NCBI GenBank assembly: GCA_030374765.1 | Contig: JARGXX010000105.1 | Coordinates: 558,001 to 622,000, forward strand | Length of the DNA: 64,000 bases | Direction: 5' to 3' | Source: Agarophyton chilense | Lineage: Eukaryota; Rhodophyta; Florideophyceae; Gracilariales; Gracilariaceae | Shown: one piece after another, positions 11,467 through 22,274 of the stretch | Position numbering within the stretch: position 1 is the first letter of the stretch | Layout of the letters: each line of letters opens with the position of its first letter | Translations under genes and position numbers: made by a program | Notes under the pieces: generated by a model | The model's database searches: none | Seen by the model: only the letters and a program-made list of their open reading frames with translations | What the model was told of the DNA's origin: nothing

Positions 11467-11904
11467 CTAATATCCGGCGGTGTGCTGAGCCAACTTCTTA
11501 GCAATTGCGTCGTATTCGAGATCATCCTTATCATTGACTTGAAGGGAGCGTTGAACACCATCCAAATTCTTAACAACACCATCCTGAGACGAAGCGTAGA
11601 TCATTTTCGATCTCACCTTAGAATTCTCCGGAGACCAAAGAATAAACAACACACGATTCTTACTAGCACCCTGGTGCTCGTAGGCAAAATCACAAGCAAT
11701 GTAACGGCAGTCAGAATCCGGTAGTGATTTGGTGAAAGACTCCCAGTTCGACTGAGCAGCGCCATCTGAAGTAGGGGCAGTGCTTTCCAATTGGACTTCA
11801 TCCATGCCATCGTTTATCTTGAATACCGCCGCGCGGTGTTCACGTTTCATGATAGACTTAAAGGTGCTGACAACCTTCTTATCAACTGCGACTCCAGAAA
11901 CCAT
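11467..11904 (-). CDS. ADF/cofilin, actin-depolymerising factor
   Basis: A 145-residue single-exon ORF of normal family length, from ATG (11904) to TAG. It starts MVSGVAVDKKVVSTF, like other ADF/cofilins, and the early Ser fits the regulated N-terminal serine region. The middle strand set (DCRYIACDFAYEHQ, then KNRVLFILWSPE) and the long actin-binding helix (KMIYASSQDGVVKNLDG) are present in order. The product binds actin monomers and filaments and promotes filament severing and turnover in the cytoplasm. No intron is needed. The gene is intact, and it ends on TAG, which shows that TAG is used as a stop here. Confidence 0.93.
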   Translation of the reverse strand: MVSGVAVDKKVVSTFKSIMKREHRAAVFKINDGMDEVQLESTAPTSDGAAQSNWESFTKSLPDSDCRYIACDFAYEHQGASKNRVLFILWSPENSKVRSKMIYASSQDGVVKNLDGVQRSLQVNDKDDLEYDAIAKKLAQHTAGY

Positions 11905-13642
11905 GATGTACGGCTGTCTTTTTTAAGCTGAAAGGAAACAGAATATTTCAAGGTATGTTCTAAAGGGTGTGGTGGGGGGTGTGACTTTAAGGTTCGGAAG
12001 AAGCGTAGGGGTCGCAGCACTATTGCGCGAGGCTGAGGCAGGTTAAATAGCGATCGCGTTTTCTGGGGTGATGAACAGGCTGGAGGGTATATGATGACGA
12101 GGGTTAGGAGAGGCTTTGTGAACTGAGACACGTGGTCGAAGTCCGTTCTGATAAACAAATGCTAGACCGAGAGGGAGTGTTTGACCCGGTAATAAGCTTG
12201 TTTTCGATGGCTGTGCGGGAAAAGAAGCAGTGCTTTTGGACCTGACTGAGCAGAAATGGTCGGGCCGAGGAGAATTGTAGTGTCAGGAACATGGCCGTTC
12301 AAGAAGTATTAAATTTTCTTCTGGCACAAGCTAGTTACATGTACAGTTTTAAGATGAAAGGGTCCAACAGACTGAGGCGAAGGGGGAGAGGTGGCCCCTC
12401 AGACCCAGTGGTCCGATTCGAGGTCTGAACGGGAACCTTATGTTATGATTGGTTATGAAATGAACAAAACAGGTTTTGTTGTGCAAGAGTGGAAAAACTT
12501 GATAGAATGCAGATTGTTGCATTTGAAAGAATGCCTGTGCTCGATACAGCGCAGGCTTCCTCATCTACGGCATTTGAATTGTTTTGCCTCCATGTGACCG
12601 CAGTGAACGCGTTTGGAAAATGCACTGGTTCCGTAACAGAGCCTGTGTTTATACTCAAGCAGAGCATAAATTCATAGTGTCCTTACGCAAAGGGCATGAG
12701 TGCTGCATTTGAGAAGTCGAAGAGTATAACCCTTGTGAAAACAGGCCAAGCGCGTCAAACAATAACTTCTACAGCTATTCAGATGTGCAGATGCAGTGAA
12801 CATCACAAGGTGCTGTTCCTGTCCAACCCAACTACCGTGTAACCCTCTACTTACAGTTCTGAGCCCTAGAATTCGATTCATTCATTGTTTGGATCGGAGC
12901 GTCAGCCATCATCTGATTTCAGTTCCAAGAACAAATCTTTTGGTACATGCTGTAGTTCGGTGGCTCTGCGTTTTTTTGATCTTTCGCCCTTTGGTCGTTC
13001 GTCTCTTACGAGGACGGACCAAATAGCCAGATACGAAGGATTTTTCTTTGGGATAAGGCTTACGAAGGGTAGAAAACTAACCTTTTACCCTCCTTCGTCC
13101 TCTTGGTATTGTGTGCAATGTGTAAAAAGGTACAAAGGTACGAAGGGTATACACAGTACATGAAAGCAATGGCGGAGTCCCACACGGGTTCCTACGGTAC
13201 CGTCGGTACAGTATTGGGAGCATGACCTTTTTAATTATCAAAAATTTCTAATTATTTTTTCTATCAGACGTTTCGCATTTTTGAAGAGAATGTTTACCTT
13301 GCGTTTCAAGTCTCGAGGAGGAGCGCAATTCCTTAAAGGCATGTTCAATTTGCTTGTCCGACCAAGCGGAGGGTAGAGGGTTAACGTTGATTCCCAGGTG
13401 GTCTGACTCTCGGGATAAACGCTCCACACAACTTCTGCAGTTTCGGTTTCTTGATGCCAAGTCATACCTCGTATGTATTTATTATAAGTACCCTTCAAGG
13501 CCCTTCGTTTCCAGGGAGTATCCGTTCCCCGTTGAACGTTTTTTTCCATTTCGGTCACGCTGTCGATGTATTGCACTTTAGTGCTATCTGTTGTTTTCTT
13601 TCGCCATCCAAGCAGGTAACGGGTCGTCATTAAAAACACGCG
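11905..13642. other. Intergenic region between the divergent cofilin and BAH genes
   Basis: No convincing gene. It should contain both promoters. Around 13050-13105 there is a short inverted repeat built on ACGAAGG and CCTTCGT with further ACGAAGG copies near 13035 and 13140. This could be a hairpin or a small mobile remnant. Confidence 0.4.
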
Positions 13643-15961
13643 ATGTCACTGGACATGAGCGAAGATCACTGGTTTTGGGTTGGCAAAGGAATACCGGACG
13701 AAAAAAGAGACCGTCGGAGGGTTTTTTACAAGTCTGTTGGATTGAAACACCCAGATGGACGCAAGCGACAGTTTAAAGTTGGTGATACGGTTAACATGGC
13801 TGGCGATGAAGCAATATGGGTTGCGCAGATTATAGAACTTTTCCAGGTCAATGCGCATGACCCAGAGCTGCGTCATATCTTGCGGACAGACAGCCTGAAA
13901 AACGAATCAAAACATCACTACGAGCTAAAGCGATGCACTTTGCGATGGTTTTACAACCCGAGCGATATGGATTGGACTACTCTGAAAAACTGCAGGTGGC
14001 CAAAACGCCTTAATGATGAGATATGGTTCTCGGATCACATTGAAAAACCTGGTTACAACAGTGTACAAGTCATCGATGGAAGGGCATGGCTTTTTGATAA
14101 TATGCTCGAGAAAAATGAATTTCTAGCCAACGTTCCTGAAGAATACGACGAGGAAAGGGATATCATTCGCATTGTGCGAGGCTTTGTCGACTCCAAACTC
14201 GAAGATTTACCGGCTCGTTTGCTTTTTGATGATGAGTTGAAGTGGTTACAGGCAAATCCATCCGACGATCCTAAGTTGTATTATAATTCAAAACGCCGGT
14301 TCGAAAACATCACCCCATCTCCCTCGAAACGAAAAAGACGGAATCACCTACACTCATCACTTCGCGAACCCGTGAATGTCGCTGAGGATGAGTTTGACCC
14401 AGTCGATATAAAGCGCAAGAATGATAAACGGAAGCATCGATCACCTCATACAAATCAAGGGGTACAAGAAGTATCCAAGGTCAGGCGTGCAGTCCGAAAA
14501 AGAAAAATCATGATCGATGATGATGACGAATCTCTGGCGAAACAAGACAACGATGAGGAAAGCGATGACGTTCCCCTGTCTCAATTGAGACCCACTAGAC
14601 CTGAATCAAAGCCCTCTGATCATCAGGCGAGCATTGATCTACTCAACGATGAAGTGCGGGATCTAGTTGAAAGCCTGAACGCTTCGGCATTTGCAGATGA
14701 CGCCCCTCGACCGTCGAGCAGACCATCTGAAAAACTGGACACGGAAACCCCCAAAAATGCGGAGGAAGATGAAATTACACCAGACCCCGCAGCTATTAAA
14801 CCTGAACGGAAATCTTTGGCGAGGCCGCGAGCGAAGCATGTCGTCTCGTCGAAGTCCAAGAAATCTGCATCAAAGCCAAGCACCTCAACAAAAGCCAGTG
14901 ATGCAATTATAATTATCGACAGTGACGATGAGGAACGCGCACCAAAGGCTCAACCACAGCCGACATCACCGAAGTTGCATCGGGTTCATCTTGGTGCCGC
15001 AAATCGCGCGTACAGAGGGGGAAGGCATGGGAAACCGTCGATGAGGAATCGTTCATCTTTCATGCCTACCTCTAGAGAGCGTACAGGCATCTCTTTCAAA
15101 AAGCAGCAAAAAAACGCCAGTCGGGATGACTCCAAGAAAACACCTTCTGTTGTCAGCATCGACACAGCTTCGAAAGGGAGACTGTTGCCGAAACAAAGAG
15201 AATCACTGGTTTCTGGAGTTCATGGCCAAAGTAGCCCCAAGGAAGATGTCCGTATGAAAGATAGTCGCAGTATAAGTCCAGCTATGAAGAACGGTACGGC
15301 CGGCGACAGTGATGACGTAAGTCCACTCAATGACTCGAGCATTGGCGTGGAAGGGCGAGGGGCAAGGCAATTGTCGGGAAAGCGATTGTCAGGAGACGAC
15401 AGCGGCCAGCATCAGAACGACGCTCAGCGCCGAGCATTGGGAGCCGTTGGAAAGAAACCAAAAGCACTTGCTTTGCCCCCCGATTTAGTGCAACCTGTTG
15501 GCAACTTCACCGAAACGAAAAAGGGGGGCGTTGGCACACTGACGATAGATGGGAAATATGAGAACAGAGCTCAGGGAAAGCCTGGAGCGAAAAAGATGGG
15601 GTCAGAAAATGTGATTGATGTAAACGATAGTGATACGGAACCTGACGACAGAGGCCTGCAAGATGAGGGCTCTTCTGCTGTCAAGCTTACACAGGCCCAA
15701 CGAAAGTTAGCAGAAGACGTCTATCGCATTCACGGTTGTATGACCGATGTTGACAAAACCTTCGTTTGTGAAAAGCTCGAATGGCTAATTGATGATATTG
15801 TGCTCTTTCACGAGGGGCGGAAAGGGTCTCTTAACGCAGAGGAATACGCAAGGGTTCTTAAGGATCAGCTTCTTGAAAAACGACAGCGAGAAATTGGTAC
15901 CTTGGGTGACGCACCAGCTTTCAAGAGCCATCCTCATCCAAGAGCACGAGAACGAGACTGA
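13643..15961 (+). CDS. BAH-domain nuclear protein with SUMO-interacting motifs
   Basis: A 772-residue single-exon ORF from ATG to TGA. Residues about 43-182 form a BAH domain: FKVGDTVNMAG, then LRWFYNPSDMDW and WFSDHIEKPGYNSVQVIDGRA. BAH domains bind nucleosomes or modified histones and occur in ORC1, DNA methyltransferases and silencing factors. The rest is low-complexity and charged, with basic nuclear-localisation-like clusters (SKRKRR near 228, RRAVRKRK near 278). IIIIDSDDEE at 422-431 is a textbook SUMO-interacting motif, and VIDVNDSD near 657 is a weaker second one. The last 100 residues are predicted helical. A nuclear chromatin adaptor is the inference; no catalytic domain is seen. 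Confidence 0.8.
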   Translation: MSLDMSEDHWFWVGKGIPDEKRDRRRVFYKSVGLKHPDGRKRQFKVGDTVNMAGDEAIWVAQIIELFQVNAHDPELRHILRTDSLKNESKHHYELKRCTLRWFYNPSDMDWTTLKNCRWPKRLNDEIWFSDHIEKPGYNSVQVIDGRAWLFDNMLEKNEFLANVPEEYDEERDIIRIVRGFVDSKLEDLPARLLFDDELKWLQANPSDDPKLYYNSKRRFENITPSPSKRKRRNHLHSSLREPVNVAEDEFDPVDIKRKNDKRKHRSPHTNQGVQEVSKVRRAVRKRKIMIDDDDESLAKQDNDEESDDVPLSQLRPTRPESKPSDHQASIDLLNDEVRDLVESLNASAFADDAPRPSSRPSEKLDTETPKNAEEDEITPDPAAIKPERKSLARPRAKHVVSSKSKKSASKPSTSTKASDAIIIIDSDDEERAPKAQPQPTSPKLHRVHLGAANRAYRGGRHGKPSMRNRSSFMPTSRERTGISFKKQQKNASRDDSKKTPSVVSIDTASKGRLLPKQRESLVSGVHGQSSPKEDVRMKDSRSISPAMKNGTAGDSDDVSPLNDSSIGVEGRGARQLSGKRLSGDDSGQHQNDAQRRALGAVGKKPKALALPPDLVQPVGNFTETKKGGVGTLTIDGKYENRAQGKPGAKKMGSENVIDVNDSDTEPDDRGLQDEGSSAVKLTQAQRKLAEDVYRIHGCMTDVDKTFVCEKLEWLIDDIVLFHEGRKGSLNAEEYARVLKDQLLEKRQREIGTLGDAPAFKSHPHPRARERD

Positions 15962-15998
15962 TATGCAATCAGTTCCATTTCACATTACTGTCAATCTT

Positions 15999-16274
15999 TC
16001 AATGAATTAAAGAGTCCTGTATGTTTTCGGGGAGTGCAAGTTCTTTGTCTGTTGCAGAAGTAGAAGCACGTCGGAGACTTGTGGTCGTGCGCTCTGTAAT
16101 CTCCACTTCAGGGGTCTTTCTGGGGATTAGTATCTGCAGACTGGCTCTTAAGGCACTGAGCAAGACCTCAATGAATCCATGGATCGTCAAGAGGAAGATA
16201 GGAAGCAATTGCGCAAACGACTGTATTGTATCCTGGACTAAAATTAGATGGATGAAACTGCTAAAAACATGCAT
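15999..16274 (-). CDS. Hypothetical membrane-segment ORF convergent with the BAH gene
   Basis: An open stretch of 91 codons ends 37 bp from the BAH stop. It contains one hydrophobic segment (LLPIFLLTIHGFIEVLLSAL) followed by a polar tail (TERTTTSLRRASTS). It may be the last exon of a membrane protein whose upstream part I cannot trace. No family is recognised. Confidence 0.25.
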   Translation of the reverse strand: MHVFSSFIHLILVQDTIQSFAQLLPIFLLTIHGFIEVLLSALRASLQILIPRKTPEVEITERTTTSLRRASTSATDKELALPENIQDSLIH

Positions 16275-16661
16275 AATCTCCGAAAACCACTATCACTGAC
16301 CCAATTCGCGTTTCAATGCTTGCTTGCTTGCTACATCAACTTGTAAGGGAGAAAAGGAATTCGAAGTACGTGGGCGGGATACTACTATGATCTTATTGGG
16401 GGTACTTTTGTCCAAGGCCTATGGGTAGCTCCATTCTTGTGTACACGGGTCTGAAATTCTCCAACGTTTCGTGAAAAGGTTTCATCAGGCATACATAGGG
16501 TAATGTGTGACAATTAAGGTAGGATACTGTTGGTAGCGTGGGTCAACTTATCCCAAGTAGACACGTCAGTGCTCTTTGTCGTTAGAAAGGGAAACGGAGT
16601 ACAAGCGAAGGCACGAAGCTCTGGAAGCAAGAACCCCTGCATTTGTTCCTCGTCCAGGTCT
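16275..16661. other. Intergenic, no gene seen
   Basis: Short spacer downstream of the methyltransferase gene. No motif is recognised. Confidence 0.4.
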
Positions 16662-17776
16662 TCAGCGCTCTATCTCGCGTGTTCGCTCCTCCCGAAGGGC
16701 ACGAATATAACTAGGTCCTATGCGGCAGCATCCTCCTACAATTTTACTCCCCACAGAGCAAGTTGATTGTGCCCACTCAGAACAAGTCAACTGCTTGTTC
16801 CGTCTCCAATACCATCCACCGGCTGCCCAAATTTCACCGCTGTTCGGATAACAGACAGTGTCCACCCGCCATTGACCTGCCCGATTATTTGACAAATGAC
16901 TTGAGATGGTACCTTCAAGTATCCCTTGTAGAGAAGCAAGGTTGAATGCGTCGAAGCAGTTTACTCCAATCCCGACCAAATTAGATTTCGCACAATGAAC
17001 TAGCGTGGTCTTGACAGCTTCAGACAGTAAATCTCGGCATGAAATGTGAAGAGCATCCCGGCACTGAAAACTTATCCAATACGGAATATGATAGAACTCT
17101 TCTGCTCCCATTATTTGTGCAATAATCACAGCTTCCGCTGTGTTACCAATGGTTTCAAAACAGACAATGTTCGGAGGATCCGAATTGGTACAAGTTTCGA
17201 GAACGACAGCTCTCAGACTCCGCAAGCGATCTAGATGAAAATCTCGAATATCAGCAGTTGTCACTCCGTGGTACTTTCCTGAATACTCACTGACATTGGG
17301 CAAAACGGCGCTATAAGGACCACAAGACACAGCTATGACTGGGTACCTGCGACTCTGTTTTTGTTTCTCTGGAAGTTGTTTCCAAAAATCTTGTCTAGCA
17401 TCATCGAGCAGAGTCCAAGACAAGCGCCAAGTTTTATTAGCTTCATCGGGACTGAGGTTAAACTCATCTTGAAGCAATTTAGTGTTTACTTGGTATGTCG
17501 CTGTCGAGATAATATCTGCACCACACGCCAGCCATTCTTTCGCTACTTCTTTTAGCTACAACTGGTCTAGTTAAAAGAAAACAAAAACGTATTGTGTAGT
17601 GATAGAATCCTCTAGAAAAAGCTTACCTCATTCGGATTTGTCAGGAGCAGTTTACCACTCCAAAGCCGACTATCGCGAAGATCATTTCCTCTTTCCTTGA
17701 GAATAAAACCTAGACCACCGTCTAGGATGACGGAACCTGGCTCAGAGTCAAGCCACTGGTACCATTTGTTGATCAT
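16662..17776 (-). CDS. Homocysteine S-methyltransferase (two exons)
   Basis: Exon 1 is 17776-17627 (50 codons from ATG) and exon 2 is 17555-16662, with a 71-bp GT-AG intron between. The joined product is 347 residues, a normal length for the family. LDGGLG at 18-23 opens the Hcy-binding TIM barrel, NPNE at 47-50 and GADIISTATYQ follow across the splice. The three zinc-ligand cysteines are C250 in GVNC and C326/C327 in GGCCR. The enzyme moves a methyl group from S-methylmethionine or S-adenosylmethionine to homocysteine to give methionine in the cytosol. It looks intact and ends on TGA. Confidence 0.92.
17556..17626 (-). other. Spliceosomal intron, 71 bp
   Basis: Read on the minus strand it starts GTAAGC after codon GAG and ends GTTGTAG before codon CTA (phase 0). 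Removing it joins TNPNE to LKEVAKEW and keeps the methyltransferase frame. An alternative AG a few bases earlier (AACTAG) would give an early stop. Confidence 0.85.
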
Positions 17777-17886
17777 CCTATGCTACGGAAACCGTCTTAT
17801 GTTGGGCAGTGAAGGTGGTCAAAACAGCAAGCTGTTCTGAACGATATCTTCGTGGGCAATCCTGGTTTCACAAGCAATGCTACTGA

Positions 17887-17940
17887 GGGCCCGTTCTTAA
17901 CAAGCGTGGATTCACCGTGAATCCACACGTGAAGGACGGG
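17887..17940. repeat. Palindromic repeat related to the 10.8 and 26.4 kb repeat ends
   Basis: GGCCCGTTCTTAACAAGCGT leads into a perfect inverted repeat GTGGATTCACCGTGAATCCAC-like palindrome. The same CACCGTGAA core with CTTGTTAAGAACGG occurs in opposite orientation at 10833-10869 and 26383-26420. It is probably the end of a shared mobile element. Confidence 0.6.
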
Positions 17941-18770
17941 TGGCACCATATAATTGGTCAAAGAAAATTTTGACTTTTGCACAGAAAGAGTTGTATCTTT
18001 TCTTATATGCCCCTGACTGTAATGGGAATGCGCAGTTATGGAGGCATCAAATCCTCGCAATATTGCGAAGTGGACCACCATCTACGCAGTGCATATTATC
18101 GAAACCTGCTTTGGTGCCCAGACCAATCAAATTTTGGCGTAACCTTGCACCGCATCTCAACCTATAACCAGTTTACTGCACATTGCGTTTTCTCGCACAA
18201 CCTCCGCACCATACACCAAAAATTTCCCAAAAAGGACACGGTTCTGTTTTCCGAACGAGCAGTACCCCACCGCAGCATTATCGCAGAAGCCCAAACAAAT
18301 TTAATAAAGCCATTTCAAAGCTTGCAATGCAAACATGATGCACATTAAGAAGATATGGAATGTGGTCTGAACGAGCGTGAAGTGAAGTAAACGGGATATT
18401 TTCAATTTTTCATAATAAACGTCTGTAAATTAACGCCTTTGACAGACCAATCAGAGGTTCAAATGCCCCGCTTGCTTTGGACCGACGACATCGCGTTCTC
18501 CGTTTTTGTGTACATACCTGCTCTATCCTCCACCAGAACTCTCATGCAGAAATCATGTGCACTGGTGTGTTTTTTATGCCAAGAGAATTAAAATCATCAC
18601 AGAGCACACAGTATCTTGTACCGTCTTCTCGCCTTTTTGGCTTGTATCTCAATTCTTAAGCTTCATATGCTTGAAGGTGATCTCTTCTGTCTTGGATTGG
18701 TTTACATAATGTCTGTGCTACCACATTGATCGACGCTAACCATAGACAATAAATCTCTGTCTTTGTTTAC
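17941..18770. other. Intergenic, AT-rich, no gene supported
   Basis: Several short ORFs without recognisable content lie between the palindromic repeat and the Harbinger remnant. It could be the 5' part of that element. Confidence 0.35.
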
Positions 18771-19991
18771 ATGCTACAGCAACAATTATACAAATGTCCG
18801 CTATACCACAATTTCACAAGCATTCGTTTTGACTGTCAACTCGAACTAACCCAAATCCTAAGCCTTTGGCAGTACGTTGTCCTACTGATACAAAAAACAG
18901 CGTCGAATTTAAACAGATCGAATCACATATCACTTCATGAACATTTAAACGGCATTTCAAGGTCTTGAAAGACAATTTGGAACATTTGTACAAAAAACTC
19001 GCACCTCTCATATCCAAAAAGTCATTCATGAGACAAAGATCTCGTATGGAAACGGTTTCACTACAACTACGTTTGAAAATCACACTTCGATTGTTAAGTG
19101 GAGCGAGCTATTTAGAATTCACGATTGGGTTTAAAATTGGTTGTCAAAATACATATGAAGTGTTTCATTGCACCAAAGATTCACTGATAAAAAAGATTGA
19201 CTTTATCGGGCAATCTAAGCACTATGGAAGGCCTTCAACACCTTTCAATGGAGTTCAAACACTCCGGCCATCCAATGAGTCTCTTGATAGGGGTGAATTT
19301 AAGCGCTCGATGGCATCGAAACTCGAAGCAAGAAGTCTATCGCATCTCATGCAGCATCGTATTGCTGCAGAAAATTTTTCTACTTTCTACCGGTTCAGGC
19401 TCTTTTATATTCGTCTTTCCGCTTTCTGGATGTTTCCATTCTATAAGTTGGATCAATGCATCATTCTATTGCTCATGCTATCTAAGTAGTGATAAGCTTC
19501 GTACGGAGTTTTGGATTGCGGGGGATAGGGCATGTCTATGTACTGAAAGCTTAATAATACCGATTCCCCAATCTCAGGTACGGCATTTTTGGGAGGACGC
19601 ATTCAATTTCGACCTTTCTTTTCTCCAAACGCATGTTGAACAGGTATTTGGAATACTGGTTGCGCGATGGCAAATTATAAGCAAAGTGGAGTACTCAGGG
19701 GCGACCAGTTCAGATATAATTGTTCTGTGCGTGAAGCTTCACAACTTCTGTATCTCTCATAAGGACCAGAGGTTAAAGTGTTTCTCAATGGAGGTGATAT
19801 GCGAAAGAAATCTGGATTACAAAGCTTGGTACGCAGCTTGTAATGAAAGTGTTTGGGACGAGATAACTGATTCTTCTATTTCGTTCCATTCTTCAATATC
19901 GACCAAGCGCGACAAACTTGTCGAGATAATCAAGAGCAAGGGGTTACGCAGGCCAGTGGTTTTGGGTGCTCCAAAGGTTCAATTTGAGTAA
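18771..19991 (+). pseudogene. Harbinger (PIF/HARBI1-type, DDE_Tnp_4) transposase, broken
   Basis: Pieces in at least three frames align in order with the better preserved transposase at 30085-31224. The pair LRLLSGASYLEF here and LRMLAGASYLDL there lie in the N-terminal helical part. The block LRTEFWIAGDRACLCTESLI matches LQVEFWIAGDEAYVCTENLI. HVEQVFGILVARW holds the catalytic E region. The segment with the first catalytic D is not readable in a continuous frame. The C-terminus, from about 19490, is open to a TAA. The product would have been a DDE transposase acting with a Myb-like partner, which is not seen here. Confidence 0.75.
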
Positions 19992-21719
19992 GCCACTTCG
20001 CAGGCTTCTACTTTTTTCGGGGGACTTTCCCCTTAACCGATAATCTCACCAAGGAATACGCTAAGCGATGATCCGGTTCGCATTTGCCATCTTAACTCGC
20101 GCGTGCGGTTGTCGCGTTGAATAACACTCCTAAATGTTGTTTGTGAAGCTTTTTATTTGTGGTTCGGGATCTGCGCAGAACAACGACAAGCAGGGTATGA
20201 AGCGGAGGGGGGAACTGAGATCGGGCGAGGATTGCAGGCGATGGTTGTGGTGGTACATATTCCGCAAAGGGGGCAGAAATCAGGGCTGCTTCTTGTAGTG
20301 GAAGGAAAACAGGCAGCGAAGTACGTGAAAATATTTGCGGAATACGAGCATGGATGTGAGGATTGACTGTTTTTCTCTGCGTTGCTGTTCTGTGAGCGAG
20401 TTTTCCGGGACATCTGCTCGATAGTATTCACCCCCGTGAATTGTGGCGCCTTGCGGTTCGCTTTGAAACGGGGAGGGCGGTGCGGTAATCGGAATAGATG
20501 GATGTGGCGCGGCGCCGCGTTGCTTTCGACGGGGTGCTTCTTCGTCAAAATAGTCCTTTTGTTTGAAGTCAGATGAGGGTTGATAGTCAGAGATTACTCG
20601 GACTCTTTTTCATTTGGATTTTTCGACAGCTGCTATGTAATAAGGGCCTCATATACAGGCTAAATAAGTACACGGAAGAAGAGATACATAGGAAAAACGA
20701 GTGCAAAAGGAGAAATGCGAGAACGTTCAACTTGTGTTGTAAGGAGCACGTTTCAACGCGCCAGTTTTGAAGAGAGCGAAGTTTCTGACGCGTGAGAATT
20801 GCTTCGTGGATGGTGAAAGAACTTGTGGCGGCGAGATGAACAAAGCTTCGAAATTCTGTAACGGGATGGAATCAAAAACTGCAGGCGGCACCTCGGGCAG
20901 CGGAAGAAAAAGAGCCCTTGAGATATTCTCCACCCTGGCGCTGCTCATGCCTTGGGTTGTGACCAAAATGAGTTGAAGGAATCAGGTGAAGAGAAAAGGG
21001 TGAAGTGGCGTCGAAAAGAAAGACAAAAATGAGGAATGATAACGGCGCGATGGAGGCTTTTAGAGCACACCAACTATTGTTTGCTGTCGATGATGAGTGC
21101 CATAGCGTTCCAGCGTCAAATTTGTCATCCGAAGAGCGCCAAGGCTTCCTCTTCTCTAAATTGATATTATAGAAGGGAAACGAAAGACGAAAGTGGCAAT
21201 GGACGCAGGCACTCTTCCCTCTGGAATGGTATCCGCACCATCTACCTGCTCCAAGTGGAGGGCTGTACACATCTCGGATTACCAACGCTGACGAAAAGCA
21301 ATCATTTGGCAGGCAGCGCCCAAAACGGGGCAGCGAAACACATGTATTGCCGGCAGACATGGCGCAGTGCGCCAGACCAACTCTTAGACCGCGTTGAGCG
21401 TGTGCCGCTGCCGGGAACAGTTGACCAGAGTGATCTGACGCAGAAGTAACTACGCCGTCTCTCTTCCAAGTGTAAACGTATATACATATGTATGCGCTTC
21501 GAGTCGTCGGTGCCCTTTCGTGCCACATTCGGGTTTCCATCAACGTCCTTTATCGATTTCCCGCGTCTGTATGAACTTTGGCACATGCTTCGACCAAGAT
21601 GCAGTCGCTTTTCTACAGCTCCACACGTTTCACCCCTGAGCTTTTTAGTTTCGTTTGCTGTGTTACAGCCCCTTGTCTTAACCTTTGTGTATCCCGTTAT
21701 CATGCAGTGACGCCTTATA
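19992..21719. other. Intergenic, no supported gene
   Basis: The only long open stretch (20872-21543, minus) has erratic composition and no family match by eye. GA-rich purine stretches lie near 20640-20990. Confidence 0.4.
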
Positions 21720-22274
21720 TTGCAGCTACTGAAGCTTTTTTTGGTTCTCTATGCCCTTCATCTCATCGACATTATCTTACCGTGTGCGTACGCGCAAACG
21801 TTCTCACCACCTTCAACGTCTGATGCCAACTCTGCCGAATTGCATACCTCTACCGTACGTCCTCTGTTGTTGATAATCTCCACTATTGATGGACCTGTGT
21901 CCTTTTTCGACGCGCGTACCGAAGATGCTGGGGTTTTCGCCTCGCAATAAGTTGCTGGTAGGCACCAGTTGGACCATGCAAGGAGTGCCACTGTACATCC
22001 CATCTGTTGAAGGTCACATCTATCGCGTCAATGCGACCACGGACGAACTTGAACTTGTACATAGCAAGTTCATTCACCTCACCGCCGTTGCGGGGACTAC
22101 TGCCGCCTTACCGTGCTAGAAAACCATCGGATGCCCTCATTCTGAAATCTGGACAGACAAGTGCAATCTATATTGATCTTGGTACAAGACGAATCATTCA
22201 TCGGCTTTCTTTCGATAACAAATATATACCTATTTTACCCGCGCTCTCCGACATTACAATCATCGTTTCAGGTA
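21720..22274 (+). pseudogene. Beta-propeller (IRE1/PERK luminal-like) gene, 5' part
   Basis: A hydrophobic signal-like segment (LKLFLVLYALHLIDIILP) ends CAYAQ and is followed by blades of the quinoprotein-like beta-propeller type: LLLIISTIDGPVSFFDART, then VPLYIPSVEGHIYRV, then ALILKSGQTSAIYIDLGTR. Each blade has the pattern of short strands, a D/G turn and an aromatic. This resembles the ER-luminal sensor domain of IRE1/PERK kinases, but any PQQ-repeat protein is possible. Two frame changes (about 21930 and 22110) and the lack of a good ATG point to decay. A Tc1 element is inserted at the TA at 22273. Confidence 0.45.

Noticed and set aside
20872-21543. 223-codon open frame on the minus strand
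   Set aside because: Erratic composition, no domain, and overlapping open frames on both strands. It is most likely chance.
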